NCBI RefSeq assembly: GCF_030538695.1
Contig: NZ_JAUNTN010000005.1
Coordinates: forward strand, 84,781 to 148,780
DNA from: Paracoccus sp. (in: a-proteobacteria)
Lineage (GTDB): Bacteria > Pseudomonadota > Alphaproteobacteria > Rhodobacterales > Rhodobacteraceae
Length of the DNA: 64,000 bases
Direction of reading: 5' to 3'
A program made the translations under genes and the position numbers. Positions 19,271-28,033 of this stretch are shown one piece after another; positions within the stretch are counted from its first letter, which is position 1, and every line of letters begins with the position of its first letter. Under the pieces are notes generated by a model that saw only the letters and a program-made list of their open reading frames with translations, ran no database searches and was not told the DNA's origin.

Positions 19271-21241
19271 ATGTCAAGTTTGCGCACGCATGGGAAATCC
19301 ACATTGGTCTGGTTGCTGATGGGGATGCTGCTTCTGGGTCTTGCCGGGTTCGGGATCGAGAATTTTGCCGGCAGCACCTCGTCTGATGTGGCGCGGGTCG
19401 GGAATGTCTCGATCAGCCAGCAGGATTATACGCGTAACCTGCAATCGGAAACGCAGCAGGTCTCGATGCAGCTTGGCCGTGCGCTGAGCGCGGACGAGGC
19501 GCAGGCGCTGGGGCTGCCGCAGATGGTACAGGCCCGCCTGCTGGCCGCCGCGACGCTGGAAAATGAGGCGCAGCGGCTTGGCGTATCCGTCGGCGATGCC
19601 GAGGTCGCGCAGCAGATCAGCGACACCCCTGCCTTTCAGTTAAACGGCCGCTTTGACCGCTCGGCCTATCAGGAATTGCTGCGTCGTGAGGGGATCAGCA
19701 CCGCGCAATTTGAAAATGATGTCCGTATGGACACCGCCCGCCGGATCATTCAGCAGGCCGTGACCTCGGGCGCTCCGGCCCCTGATGCGCTGGTGCGCCA
19801 GATTCAGGCATGGGCGCTGGAAACCCGTGATCTGCGCTGGCAGGAATTGACGGCGGATCAGCTGGCCAACCCGGTCGCAACCCCCGATGACGCCACGGTC
19901 GAAAGCTGGTATCAGGCCAATATCGCTGATTTCACCGCGCCCGAGCGCAAGCGCCTCACCTATGCCTGGCTGTCGCCGGATCAGCTTGCCGAAACCGTGC
20001 AGATTGACGAACAGGCGTTGCGCGACCTGTATCAGCAGAACATTGACCAGTATCAGATGCCGGAACGCCGGATGGTTACGCGGCTGGTGTTTCAGGACGA
20101 GGCCAGCGCCGCGCAGGCAAAAGCCGACCTGGACGCGGGCCGGGTGACGCTGGAGCAACTGGCCGAGGCCCGTGGGCTGACGCTGGATGATCTGGAACTG
20201 GGCGAGCAGACGCAGGCGCAGCTTGGCGAAGCCGGCAATACCGTTTTCGCCACCGCCGAAAACGGTATCGTCGGCCTGCTGGCGACCAATCTTGGCCCGG
20301 CGCTGTTCTCGGTCAATGCGATTCTGGACCCGGTGGACATCAGTTTCGAGGAGGCCCGCACCGACCTGCGCGCCGAAGCCGCCGCCGACCGCGCCCGTCG
20401 GGTGATCGAGGAGCGTTCGGCACAGATCGAGGATGCGCTGGCCGGTGGGGCCAGCATCGAGGATTTGGGCAATGATTTCGGCATGACCGTGGCTGCGATG
20501 GAATATGACCGCACCGCCGAGGCGCAGCCGGACGATATTTCCGCCTTTCCGCAATTCCGTGAACTGGCCGACCGGATCGCGGCCTCGGATTTCCCCGAAC
20601 TGACCGAACTGGCCGATGGCGGGGTGTTCGCGCTGCGTCTGGACGAGGTGATCCCTGCCGCACCGATGCCCCTGGACGAGATCCGCGACCGTGTGACCGA
20701 GGACTGGACCCGCAGCGAGACGCACCGTCAGCTTCTGGCCTTGGCCGATGAGGTGAAATTGGGCGCGGTTTCCGCCACCATGCCGCAGCCCGCCCCGGCG
20801 ACCGGCGGCAATGGCGTCGGCACCCCGGCCACCCCCGGCGAGGCGGCCCGTCCGGCGAACGACCCGGCCACCGCTGCCGTGGTCGAGCCGATTCCGGCCC
20901 CCGATCCGAACCAGTGGCACAGCGTTGCGGCGCTGGACCGTGACGGCAGCATCGACTTGCAGCCGCTGGAACTGGTCAGCAGCGCCTTTGCCCTGAAAGA
21001 AGCGGGCGACAGCGCCGTCGTGGATGCCGATAACCGGGTCTTCGTGGTGGCGCTGGACGCCATCCATGCCGCGGATACCGAGGGCGAACGCGCTGCGGAT
21101 GTGGCGCAGCTTTTGGAACAGCGCGTGTCGCAGTCGCTGCAATCGGATCTGTTCGATTACTATTTGCGGGCTGCGCAGACCGACGCCGGGATCAGTCTGA
21201 ACCCACAGGCACTGGCTGCTGCTGCGCAACGGGTGCAATGA
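19271..21241 (+). CDS. ppiD: Periplasmic peptidyl-prolyl isomerase/chaperone PpiD (SurA-like)
   Basis: A 656-residue inner-membrane-anchored chaperone: a short cytoplasmic start (SSLRTHGKSTLVW), one transmembrane helix (about 12-32), a SurA_N-type chaperone region (about 35-170) and a degenerate parvulin region in the middle. A proline-rich linker follows near residue 520. It helps outer-membrane proteins fold. ppiD directly before trpE is the usual order in Rhodobacteraceae, and here the ppiD stop overlaps the trpE start codons. Confidence 0.88.
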   Translation: MSSLRTHGKSTLVWLLMGMLLLGLAGFGIENFAGSTSSDVARVGNVSISQQDYTRNLQSETQQVSMQLGRALSADEAQALGLPQMVQARLLAAATLENEAQRLGVSVGDAEVAQQISDTPAFQLNGRFDRSAYQELLRREGISTAQFENDVRMDTARRIIQQAVTSGAPAPDALVRQIQAWALETRDLRWQELTADQLANPVATPDDATVESWYQANIADFTAPERKRLTYAWLSPDQLAETVQIDEQALRDLYQQNIDQYQMPERRMVTRLVFQDEASAAQAKADLDAGRVTLEQLAEARGLTLDDLELGEQTQAQLGEAGNTVFATAENGIVGLLATNLGPALFSVNAILDPVDISFEEARTDLRAEAAADRARRVIEERSAQIEDALAGGASIEDLGNDFGMTVAAMEYDRTAEAQPDDISAFPQFRELADRIAASDFPELTELADGGVFALRLDEVIPAAPMPLDEIRDRVTEDWTRSETHRQLLALADEVKLGAVSATMPQPAPATGGNGVGTPATPGEAARPANDPATAAVVEPIPAPDPNQWHSVAALDRDGSIDLQPLELVSSAFALKEAGDSAVVDADNRVFVVALDAIHAADTEGERAADVAQLLEQRVSQSLQSDLFDYYLRAAQTDAGISLNPQALAAAAQRVQ

Positions 21242-22755
21242 TGCAGCTTTCCCCTGATTTTGAAACCTTCCGTCAGGGCTGGGAAGCGGGCCAGAACCAG
21301 CTTGTCACCATGCGCCTTGCCGCTGATCTGGATACGCCGGTCAGCCTGATGCTGAAACTGGCCGAGGCCGCGCCTAACAGCTTCATGCTGGAAAGCGTGA
21401 CCGGCGGCGAGGTCCGGGGCCGCTATTCCATCGTTGGCATGAAGCCGGACCTGATTTGGGAATGTCGCAGCAATGCGGCCCGGATTAACCGGCAGGCGCG
21501 GTTCTCGGATGACTTTATTCCCGATGATCGCCCGGCGCTGGACAGCCTGCGGGCGCTGATCGCGGAAAGCCGGATCACCATGCCGGACGGTATCCCGGCG
21601 GTGGCGGCGGGGCTGTTCGGCTATCTTGGTTATGACATGATCCGGCTGGTCGAGCATCTGCCGCATGTGAACCCCGACCCGATCGGCGTGCCTGATGCGA
21701 TGCTGCTGCGTCCCTCGGTCGTGGCGGTGCTGGATGGCGTCAAGGGCGAGGTCACGCTCTGCGCTCCTGCCTGGCACGACCCCGCCATTCCCGCCCGCGC
21801 CGCCTATGCTCAGGCGGCTGAGCGCGTGACCGAGGCGCTGCGCAGCCTTGACCGGATGCCTGCCGAACCCCGCACGCTGGGGCAGGATCAGCGTGTGGGC
21901 GAACCCCGCTCCAATTTCACGCCGGAAGGGTATCGGGCTGCGGTCGAAGCTGCCAAGGATTACATCCGCGCGGGCGATATTTTCCAATGTGTGCCTTCGC
22001 AACGCTGGACGATGGACTTCCCGCTGCCGCCGTTTTCCCTGTATCGCAGCCTGCGCCGCACCAATCCGTCGCCCTTCATGTTCTTCCTGAATATGGCGGC
22101 GGATAATGGCGGTTTTCAGATCGTCGGTGCCAGCCCGGAAATCCTTGTCCGTCTGCGCGACGGAGAGGTGACGATCCGCCCCATCGCCGGCACCCGCCCG
22201 CGCGGCAAGGATGAAGCCGAGGATCGTGCGCTGGAGGCCGATCTGCTGGTCGATCAGAAGGAGCTTGCCGAGCATCTGATGCTGCTGGACCTTGGCCGCA
22301 ACGATGTGGGCCGGGTGGCGAAAATCGGCACGGTGCATCCGACCGAGCAATTCATCATCGAACGCTACAGCCACGTCATGCACATCGTCAGCAATGTGGT
22401 CGGTGAGTTGCGCGAAGGCGAAGACGCCCTGTCCGCCCTTCTGGCCGGTTTGCCCGCAGGCACGGTCAGCGGTGCGCCCAAGGTCCGGGCCATGGAAATC
22501 ATCGACGAGCTGGAACCCGAAAAGCGCGGCATCTATGGTGGTGCGGTCGGCTATTTCGCCGCGAATGGCGAGATGGATATGTGCATCGCCCTGCGCACCG
22601 GCGTCATCAAGGATGAAAAGCTGTATGTGCAGGCGGGGGGCGGTGTCGTCTATGACAGCAGCCCCGAAGGCGAGTTTCAGGAAACCGTCAATAAATCCCG
22701 CGCCCTCGTCCGCGCCGCTGAAGGTGCGGCGGCTTTCCTGCGCGGCAATGGCTGA
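21238..22755 (+). CDS. trpE: Anthranilate synthase component I
   Basis: TrpE makes anthranilate from chorismate with ammonia from TrpG. The 505-residue protein carries the tryptophan feedback region (FMLESVTGG), the chorismate-binding domain with GTRPRGKDEAED, LLDLGRNDVGRV, GLPAGTVSGAPKVRAMEII and QAGGGVVYDS. Tandem ATG codons at 21238 and 21241 overlap the ppiD stop; either could be used. Unusually, trpG is not downstream: the next feature is a hairpin and then a convergent regulator gene. Confidence 0.95.
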   Translation: MMQLSPDFETFRQGWEAGQNQLVTMRLAADLDTPVSLMLKLAEAAPNSFMLESVTGGEVRGRYSIVGMKPDLIWECRSNAARINRQARFSDDFIPDDRPALDSLRALIAESRITMPDGIPAVAAGLFGYLGYDMIRLVEHLPHVNPDPIGVPDAMLLRPSVVAVLDGVKGEVTLCAPAWHDPAIPARAAYAQAAERVTEALRSLDRMPAEPRTLGQDQRVGEPRSNFTPEGYRAAVEAAKDYIRAGDIFQCVPSQRWTMDFPLPPFSLYRSLRRTNPSPFMFFLNMAADNGGFQIVGASPEILVRLRDGEVTIRPIAGTRPRGKDEAEDRALEADLLVDQKELAEHLMLLDLGRNDVGRVAKIGTVHPTEQFIIERYSHVMHIVSNVVGELREGEDALSALLAGLPAGTVSGAPKVRAMEIIDELEPEKRGIYGGAVGYFAANGEMDMCIALRTGVIKDEKLYVQAGGGVVYDSSPEGEFQETVNKSRALVRAAEGAAAFLRGNG

Positions 22756-22758
22756 AAA

Positions 22759-22786
22759 ATCGGGCGCCGCACGACCGGCGCCCGAT
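22759..22786 (+). terminator. GC-rich hairpin after trpE, possible terminator
   Basis: ATCGGGCGCCG (22759-22769) pairs perfectly with CGGCGCCCGAT (22776-22786) around CACGAC, starting 4 bp after the trpE stop codon. No T-run follows, so rho-independent termination is uncertain. Confidence 0.55.
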
Positions 22787-22861
22787 CCTGACCCGCAACG
22801 CGGCCTTTCTTCTTCACCCAAATATCCATAATCCCGCTGCAACAGGCGCAATATGGCCCGG

Positions 22862-23545
22862 TCAGGCGCAGATCCGCGCCACATAATCCCGCATCAGCCC
22901 TGCGCGGCGCGGGCGGAAACTGTCGCCGGTCAGCACCAGCGCCGAAATGCGGCCAATATGGAACAGCCGATAATCCCCGCGCAACCGGCACCATGCCAGC
23001 AGCATCATGCTGTGGCTGGCATAGCTGATCCCAAGCGGCCAGATCTCGCGCGTGGTGATCTGATCTTTCTGGTCGGTATAGGTGATGCGCAGCGCCAGTT
23101 CTTCCCAACAGGCGCGGCGCAGCAGGGACATGTCGATCTGCACCGTGGGATGCTGCGGTGCGGGAGTCCAGGCCCGCAAGGCCGGGTGCAACGCCTGTCG
23201 CGCCAGCGATGGCGGCAGGGTTGCGCTGATCCGGGCCAGCGCATCCTGTGCCGCACGGTTCAGCGCCGCATCCCCCACGCCCGCAAGGGCTTGAACCGCC
23301 AGTCGCAGGGCCTCGATTTCCAACTGTGAAAAAGATTGCGGCGGCAGGGCAGGGTCTTCTGTCAGGCAATAGCCGACGCCCGCCGCCCCGTCGATCAGCG
23401 CGCCGCCTGCCCGCAACGTGGCGATGTCGCGGTAAAGCTGGCGCAGGCTGACGCCGGTTTCATCCGCCAGCCGTGCCGCTGTCACCGGGGCGGGCAGGCG
23501 GCGCAGGCTGTCCATCAGGCGCATCAAACGATCGGGGCGTGCCAT
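22862..23545 (-). CDS. YafY/PafC-type transcriptional regulator with HTH and WYL domains
   Basis: A 227-residue regulator: an N-terminal HTH_11 domain (RPDRLMRLMDSLRR through LADETGVSLRQLYRDIATL) and a C-terminal WYL-type ligand domain. ATG 23545 is chosen because the family begins MARPDRL; the frame is open 22 codons upstream. It is divergent from the damaged glutathione S-transferase gene with about 64 bp between start codons, so it may have regulated that gene. The effector is unknown. Confidence 0.85.
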   Translation of the reverse strand: MARPDRLMRLMDSLRRLPAPVTAARLADETGVSLRQLYRDIATLRAGGALIDGAAGVGYCLTEDPALPPQSFSQLEIEALRLAVQALAGVGDAALNRAAQDALARISATLPPSLARQALHPALRAWTPAPQHPTVQIDMSLLRRACWEELALRITYTDQKDQITTREIWPLGISYASHSMMLLAWCRLRGDYRLFHIGRISALVLTGDSFRPRRAGLMRDYVARICA

Positions 23546-23609
23546 ACTGCCGCTTTCTGTCAGGATCATCGTGCCATGATCTGCGCAGAACAGCATCAAG
23601 GAGGCAACC

Positions 23610-24176
23610 ATGCTGACGCTTTACCACGCACCCAACAGCCGCTCTGATATGGTTTTGCGACTGGTGCAGCAGCTTGGCGCGGCGGATCAGGTCCGTGTGC
23701 AAGTGGTCAATATCCCCCGTCAGGACGGTTCGGGCGCACGCGATCCGGCGAATCCGCATCCCGAAGGCAAGGTGCCTTATCTGACCAATGGTCAGGACCA
23801 TGTGCGCGAGCGGGGGGCGATTACCTTGTATCTGACCGATATGTTCCCGGATGCGGGGCTTGGGCGCGGGCCGGGCGACCCGCAGCGCGGCGCATATCTG
23901 TCATGGCTGTTCTGGTATCAGGGCGTGTTCGAGCCGGTTCTGATCCTGAACTGGACCGGGATTTCACATCCGGCGGTCATGTCCAGTTAGCGCGATTACG
24001 ACACTGCCATGGCCCGGCTGAATGACGCCCTGCAAAACCGCCCTTTCTTGCTGGGTGATCGGATCAGTGCCGCTGATCTGCTGATCGCCAGCCCCTTTGC
24101 GTGGTTCGACATGCCCGCGCCCGCGCGGGTTGCAGACTGGGCCGAGAGGGTGAACGGCTGGCAGGCCGGGGACTGA
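23610..24176 (+). pseudogene. Glutathione S-transferase family gene interrupted by an in-frame TAG
   Basis: The first 126 codons encode a thioredoxin-like GST N-domain (MLTLYHAPNSRSDMVLRLV, EGKVPYLT) and the start of the helical domain. A TAG at 23988-23990 stops it. The same frame then continues for 61 codons with a convincing GST C-domain (ARLNDALQNRPFLLGDRISA, ADLLIASPFAWF) to TGA at 24174-24176. The full product of about 188 residues would be slightly short. An AAGGAGG ribosome site (23599-23605) is intact. A sequencing error at one base, or read-through, is the alternative to true inactivation. Confidence 0.8.
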
Positions 24177-24584
24177 TTACCAGCGCAGGCGGGGGGCCTG
24201 ACCGGCGGGGGCATCGCGGCTTTCGATGCCCATGCGCAGCCCCGCGCCGATACGGTGGGCCAGCATTGACCATGCCAGCGCCAGATCTTCGGGCAAAGTC
24301 CGGCGCAGGGTTTCATCGAACAGTTCCAGCCAGGTGGCAAAGTGATCCGCGCGGATTTCCGGCGTGGCATGGTGAATCCGCATCGGATTGCCGTCATAGC
24401 CACGCTGATACAGGATCGCATTGCGCCAGAAGGCCGCGATTTTTTCCTCATGCTCGGGCCAGTCCGTGACATGCGCGGCAAAGACCGGGCCAAGCACTTC
24501 ATGCCGTCGAATCGCGGCATAAAACACCGCGACAACCTGCGCGATCTGCTGTTCCGTGACGGGGAAGCGGGGCGGAATAGTCAT
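24177..24584 (-). CDS. Group III truncated haemoglobin
   Basis: A 135-residue trHbIII/GlbC-type globin. Family features include FxAAIRRHEVLGPVF, WPEHEEKIAAFWRNAILY and the region RIHHATPEIRADHFATWLELF that should carry the proximal haem histidine. Such proteins bind O2 or NO in the cytoplasm and are linked to NO and microaerobic physiology. It is convergent with and abuts the GST remnant. No NO-regulator gene is seen nearby. Confidence 0.88.
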   Translation of the reverse strand: MTIPPRFPVTEQQIAQVVAVFYAAIRRHEVLGPVFAAHVTDWPEHEEKIAAFWRNAILYQRGYDGNPMRIHHATPEIRADHFATWLELFDETLRRTLPEDLALAWSMLAHRIGAGLRMGIESRDAPAGQAPRLRW

Positions 24585-24832
24585 GCCGCAGTGCTATTCC
24601 CTTTGACGTTGTTGCGCAAGTTTACACGCATAAGATGACAGAAAGATTCTATCTGTTCTAAACGGTTCATTTTGATTATTTGGAGGTGTCTGGCAGCGCG
24701 GCTGTCAGACGCACCGACTGGGTTCGCTCTCGGGGAGGCCGTTCCCGAGATGCGGAACAGGCTGTCAGGCCCCAGAGAGGTGCTTTGTTTTGTCTGCAAA
24801 ACCGTATGGCGCGGTTCGATAGGAAAAAGACG

Positions 24833-26731
24833 ATGGCGAACTATTATATCGTGCTTTCGGGCTACACCGGCACTGTTCCTGCTGGCTATACGGCGGTTTC
24901 GCCAAGCTATGACGGGCTTTATGTCACCTCTGGCGTCCGGGTTGCGTCGGGTGACAATGTGATCGTGTCCTCGACCTACAGCGGGAACGTCAATATCATC
25001 ACCCGCAGCGGGCTGGACACCAAGGTGAATGTCACCATCGAAGGCGGTTCGGCCAGTTCGCAGACGGTCAGCTTCCCGAATTATGGTTCCACTTGGTCGG
25101 TCGAGCCGACGATTACGGTGGCCGATGGGGTGGATGCGTCAAGGGTGACGATCGACGGTTCCGGCACGGATGGCATGACCGTAAACGTCGGGGATAATGC
25201 CAGACTGGGCAATATCACCGGCGGCACCGGAAGCGGTGATGCCAATGTTATCACCACCGGCACCGGCTCGACCGTGGGCAATATCACGGGCGGCGATGCG
25301 GCCGATACGATCACCATTAACGGCAGGGCGGGGACGATCACCACGAATGGCGGTGCCGACAGGATTACGGTTGGTGAGACTGGCACGGTTGGCAATATCT
25401 CGGCAGGTGCGGGCAATAACGTCGTGACTGTTAACGGAACCGCTGGCACGATTGTCACCGGGAATGGCAATAACGCTGTTGCGCTGGGTGATGGTGCGAC
25501 GACGGGTTCGATTACCTTGGGCAACGGCTCGGATACGATCACGGCGGGGGATAATGTCTCGACCGGCAGTATCGCGCTGGGGGATGGCGGGACCAATGGC
25601 GATCATGTGACCTTTGGCAGCGGCGCCAACATCAATGGAAGCATAACCCAGGAAATCGGGGACCATGATTCCCGTGTTCTGATCGGGAATAATTCGACGA
25701 TCAGCGGGACGATCACGCTGCGGGGCGGCAATGATGAAGTCGAGATCGGGGACGGCAGTTATGTCGGTGGTCTGGTTGACATAGGTTCGGCTGTATCCAC
25801 GCGCGATAATGACACGCTGACCATCGGGAACAGGGTCACGCTGGACGGTGGTTTCCAGACCGAGGAACGTGCCGATGTCGTGACCATCGGGCTTGATCCG
25901 GTGATAAACGGCCCGGCAGACCTGTATCTGGATGCCGACGGAAACGACGTTCTGAACCTCGCCATCCGTAACCGTGAGGAGGATGCACTCAAGGACGCTC
26001 TGGCGGCTGCGGGTTATCGGGACAATGGCAACGGCACCTGGGTCAACAGCGGCAATTACGATTTCACCTGGAACGGCGTCACCTATACCGATGTTGAACA
26101 TATTTCGTTCTTTTTCCCGTGTTTTGCACGGGGAACGCTGATTGAAACCGACCGCGGCGCGGTGGCTATCGAGGATCTGGCCGAGGGGGATCTGGTGCAG
26201 ACCCGTGACAACGGGATGCAGCCGATCCGCTGGATTGGCTCGCGCCATTTGCCAGAGATCGCACTGAACCTGAACGAAAAACTGCGTCCAATCCGCATCA
26301 AGGCTGGTGCGCTTGGGGCTGGTTTGCCCGCGACCGATCTGCTGGTGTCGCCGCAGCATCGGATTCTAGTGCGCTCGCGCATTGCGCAGCGGATGTTTGG
26401 CACCGATGAGGTTCTGATCGCCGCCAAGCAGCTTTGCCAGATCGAAGGCATCGACATTGCCACGGATCTGGCCGAGGTCGAATATTTCCACATGCTGTTC
26501 GACCGGCACGAGGTCGTGACCTCGAATGGCGCGGAAACCGAGTCGCTGTTCACTGGCCCCGAGGCGCTGAAGGCCGTTGGTCCCGCCGCGCGCGAGGAAA
26601 TCTTTGCGATCTTCCCCGAGTTGAAGGACCGCGACTATACCCCGGTTCCCGCCCGCCTGCTGCCTTCGGGGCGGATGGGCCGCAAGCTGGCGGTGCGCCA
26701 TGCGCAGAACGGCAAGCCGCTGGTGATGTGA
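24833..26731 (+). CDS. Repeat-rich secreted-type protein with C-terminal Hint (hedgehog/intein) domain
   Basis: A 632-residue protein in three parts. Residues about 1-75 form a short N-terminal domain with no signal peptide. Residues about 75-400 are Gly/Asn/Thr/Asp-rich repeats such as GNGSDTITAGDN and GGNDEVEIGDGS, resembling RTX or parallel beta-roll strands. A Hint_2 domain begins at Cys430 (PCFARGTLIETDRGAVAIED) and runs to about 570 with the conserved PQHRILV motif. Lack of a signal peptide and RTX-like repeats suggest type I secretion. ATG 24833 is preceded by AGGAAAAAGA; ATG 24806 is an alternative. Function is unknown. Confidence 0.8.
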   Translation: MANYYIVLSGYTGTVPAGYTAVSPSYDGLYVTSGVRVASGDNVIVSSTYSGNVNIITRSGLDTKVNVTIEGGSASSQTVSFPNYGSTWSVEPTITVADGVDASRVTIDGSGTDGMTVNVGDNARLGNITGGTGSGDANVITTGTGSTVGNITGGDAADTITINGRAGTITTNGGADRITVGETGTVGNISAGAGNNVVTVNGTAGTIVTGNGNNAVALGDGATTGSITLGNGSDTITAGDNVSTGSIALGDGGTNGDHVTFGSGANINGSITQEIGDHDSRVLIGNNSTISGTITLRGGNDEVEIGDGSYVGGLVDIGSAVSTRDNDTLTIGNRVTLDGGFQTEERADVVTIGLDPVINGPADLYLDADGNDVLNLAIRNREEDALKDALAAAGYRDNGNGTWVNSGNYDFTWNGVTYTDVEHISFFFPCFARGTLIETDRGAVAIEDLAEGDLVQTRDNGMQPIRWIGSRHLPEIALNLNEKLRPIRIKAGALGAGLPATDLLVSPQHRILVRSRIAQRMFGTDEVLIAAKQLCQIEGIDIATDLAEVEYFHMLFDRHEVVTSNGAETESLFTGPEALKAVGPAAREEIFAIFPELKDRDYTPVPARLLPSGRMGRKLAVRHAQNGKPLVM

Positions 26732-26751
26732 TCCGGCAGTAATCAGGAAGG

Positions 26752-26777
26752 GGCCGCAATTCTGTCGCGGCCTTTTT
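26752..26777 (+). terminator. Rho-independent terminator after the Hint-domain gene
   Basis: GGCCGC (26752-26757) pairs with GCGGCC (26767-26772) followed by TTTTT. It lies 20 bp past the stop codon and 45 bp before queF, so the two genes are separate transcription units. Confidence 0.8.
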
Positions 26778-26780
26778 CAT

Positions 26781-26821
26781 GGTTGCCGCCAGTGCTATGG
26801 AGGCCAAAACAGGAGGCAACC
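26781..26821 (+). promoter_or_regulatory. Inverted repeat covering the queF ribosome-binding site
   Basis: GGTTGCC (26781-26787) is complementary to GGCAACC (26815-26821), which overlaps the AGGAGG Shine-Dalgarno (26811-26816) and abuts the queF ATG (26822). Pairing would hide the ribosome site. It does not match the preQ1-I riboswitch consensus as I recall it, so a riboswitch is only a possibility. Confidence 0.4.
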
Positions 26822-27283
26822 ATGTCCCATTACACCGACGGCCTGACCCAGTTGGGCCAGGCGACCAACCTGCCGCAATCGCCCGAGGAAGCCGTGCTGG
26901 AGCGGGTGCCGAACCCGCAGGCCGGGCAGCGTTATGTGGTGCGGTTCACCCAGCCCGAATTCACCAGCCTTTGTCCGATGACCGGCCAGCCGGATTTTGC
27001 GCATCTGGTGATCGACTATCTGCCCGGCGACTGGCTGGTGGAATCGAAATCCTTGAAGCTGTTTTTGGGCAGTTTCCGCAATCACGGCGCATTTCACGAG
27101 GATTGCACCGTGACCATTGGCCGTCGTCTGGCCGATCTGCTGGACCCGCAATGGCTGCGCATCGGTGGTTACTGGTATCCGCGCGGCGGGATGCCGATTG
27201 ATGTGTTCTGGCAGACCGGCCCGGTGCCGGAAGGCGTCTGGCTGCCCGATCAGGGTGTGCCGACCTATCGCGGGCGCGGTTGA
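26822..27283 (+). CDS. queF: NADPH-dependent 7-cyano-7-deazaguanine reductase QueF
   Basis: QueF reduces preQ0 nitrile to preQ1 amine in queuosine tRNA modification. The 153-residue unimodular form carries the nucleophilic cysteine in [13 protein letters not shown] (Cys51), Glu74 in the hallmark ESKSLKLFL, and the HEDC motif. ATG 26822 is preceded by AGGAGG; the frame is open 13 codons upstream, but those codons fall in the leader. The biotin transporter genes follow after 18 bp and may be cotranscribed. Confidence 0.93.
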   Translation: MSHYTDGLTQLGQATNLPQSPEEAVLERVPNPQAGQRYVVRFTQPEFTSLCPMTGQPDFAHLVIDYLPGDWLVESKSLKLFLGSFRNHGAFHEDCTVTIGRRLADLLDPQWLRIGGYWYPRGGMPIDVFWQTGPVPEGVWLPDQGVPTYRGRG

Positions 27284-27301
27284 CGCTTGCAGGGGGACGG
27301 G

Positions 27302-28033
27302 ATGAGTGCCGCCGGGTTCCAGATCCGGCTGGAAGATCTGCATTATCAGGCCGGCGGGCGGGTGATCCTGAACGGGATCAGCCTGCAATCGCAGGCCCGG
27401 CGGATTGGTGTCGTGGGGCAGAATGGCTCGGGCAAAAGCACGCTGGCGCGGGTGGTGGCCGGGCTGATCGCGCCGGATCAGGGTCGGGTGACGATTTGCG
27501 GCGCGGATATGCTGCGCGACCGCAAGGCGGCTCTGCGCAGCGTCGGGATGCTGTTCCAGAACCCCGAGCATCAGATCATTTTCCCAACCGTGCGCGAGGA
27601 AATCGCCTTCGGCCTGCGCCAGCTTGGCCAAAGCCGCACCGAGGCCGATGAGGGGGCGGGGGCCATGCTGGCGCGTTTTGACCGGGCGCATTGGCTGGAC
27701 CTGCCGGTGTCGATCCTGTCGCAAGGGCAGAAACATCTGCTGTGCATCATGGCGGTTCTGGCGATGCGTCCGGCGCTGTTGATTATGGACGAGCCTTTCG
27801 CCGGGCTGGACATTCCGACCCGGATGCGGCTGGCCCGGATCTTGGACGGTGCGGGGGTCGCGCTTTTGCATATCTCGCATGATCCGCAGGATTTGCAGGG
27901 TTATGACGAAGTGTTCTGGCTGGATCAGGGGGCGATCCGCGCGCATGGCCTTGCGGGCGAGGTGCTGCCTGATTTCACTGCCGAGATGATCCGGCAAGGG
28001 GAATGTGATGATCTCGCTGACCTCGCCGGTTAA
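27302..28033 (+). CDS. bioM: Biotin ECF transporter ATPase BioM
   Basis: A 243-residue energy-coupling-factor ATPase (CbiO-like). Walker A is GQNGSGKST, the Q-loop region reads GMLFQNPEHQIIFPTV (typical of ECF ATPases), the signature is LSQGQK and Walker B is LLIMDEPFAG. ATG 27302 follows AGGGGG at 27291-27296. Identification as biotin-specific rests on bioN and bioY downstream. The reading frame overlaps the next gene by 26 bp. Confidence 0.9.
   Translation: MSAAGFQIRLEDLHYQAGGRVILNGISLQSQARRIGVVGQNGSGKSTLARVVAGLIAPDQGRVTICGADMLRDRKAALRSVGMLFQNPEHQIIFPTVREEIAFGLRQLGQSRTEADEGAGAMLARFDRAHWLDLPVSILSQGQKHLLCIMAVLAMRPALLIMDEPFAGLDIPTRMRLARILDGAGVALLHISHDPQDLQGYDEVFWLDQGAIRAHGLAGEVLPDFTAEMIRQGECDDLADLAG

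Noticed and set aside
24654-24667. LexA box before the Hint-domain gene (GTTC...GTTC)
   Set aside because: The two GTTC tetramers are 6 bp apart, not 7, and the spacing is critical for LexA binding.
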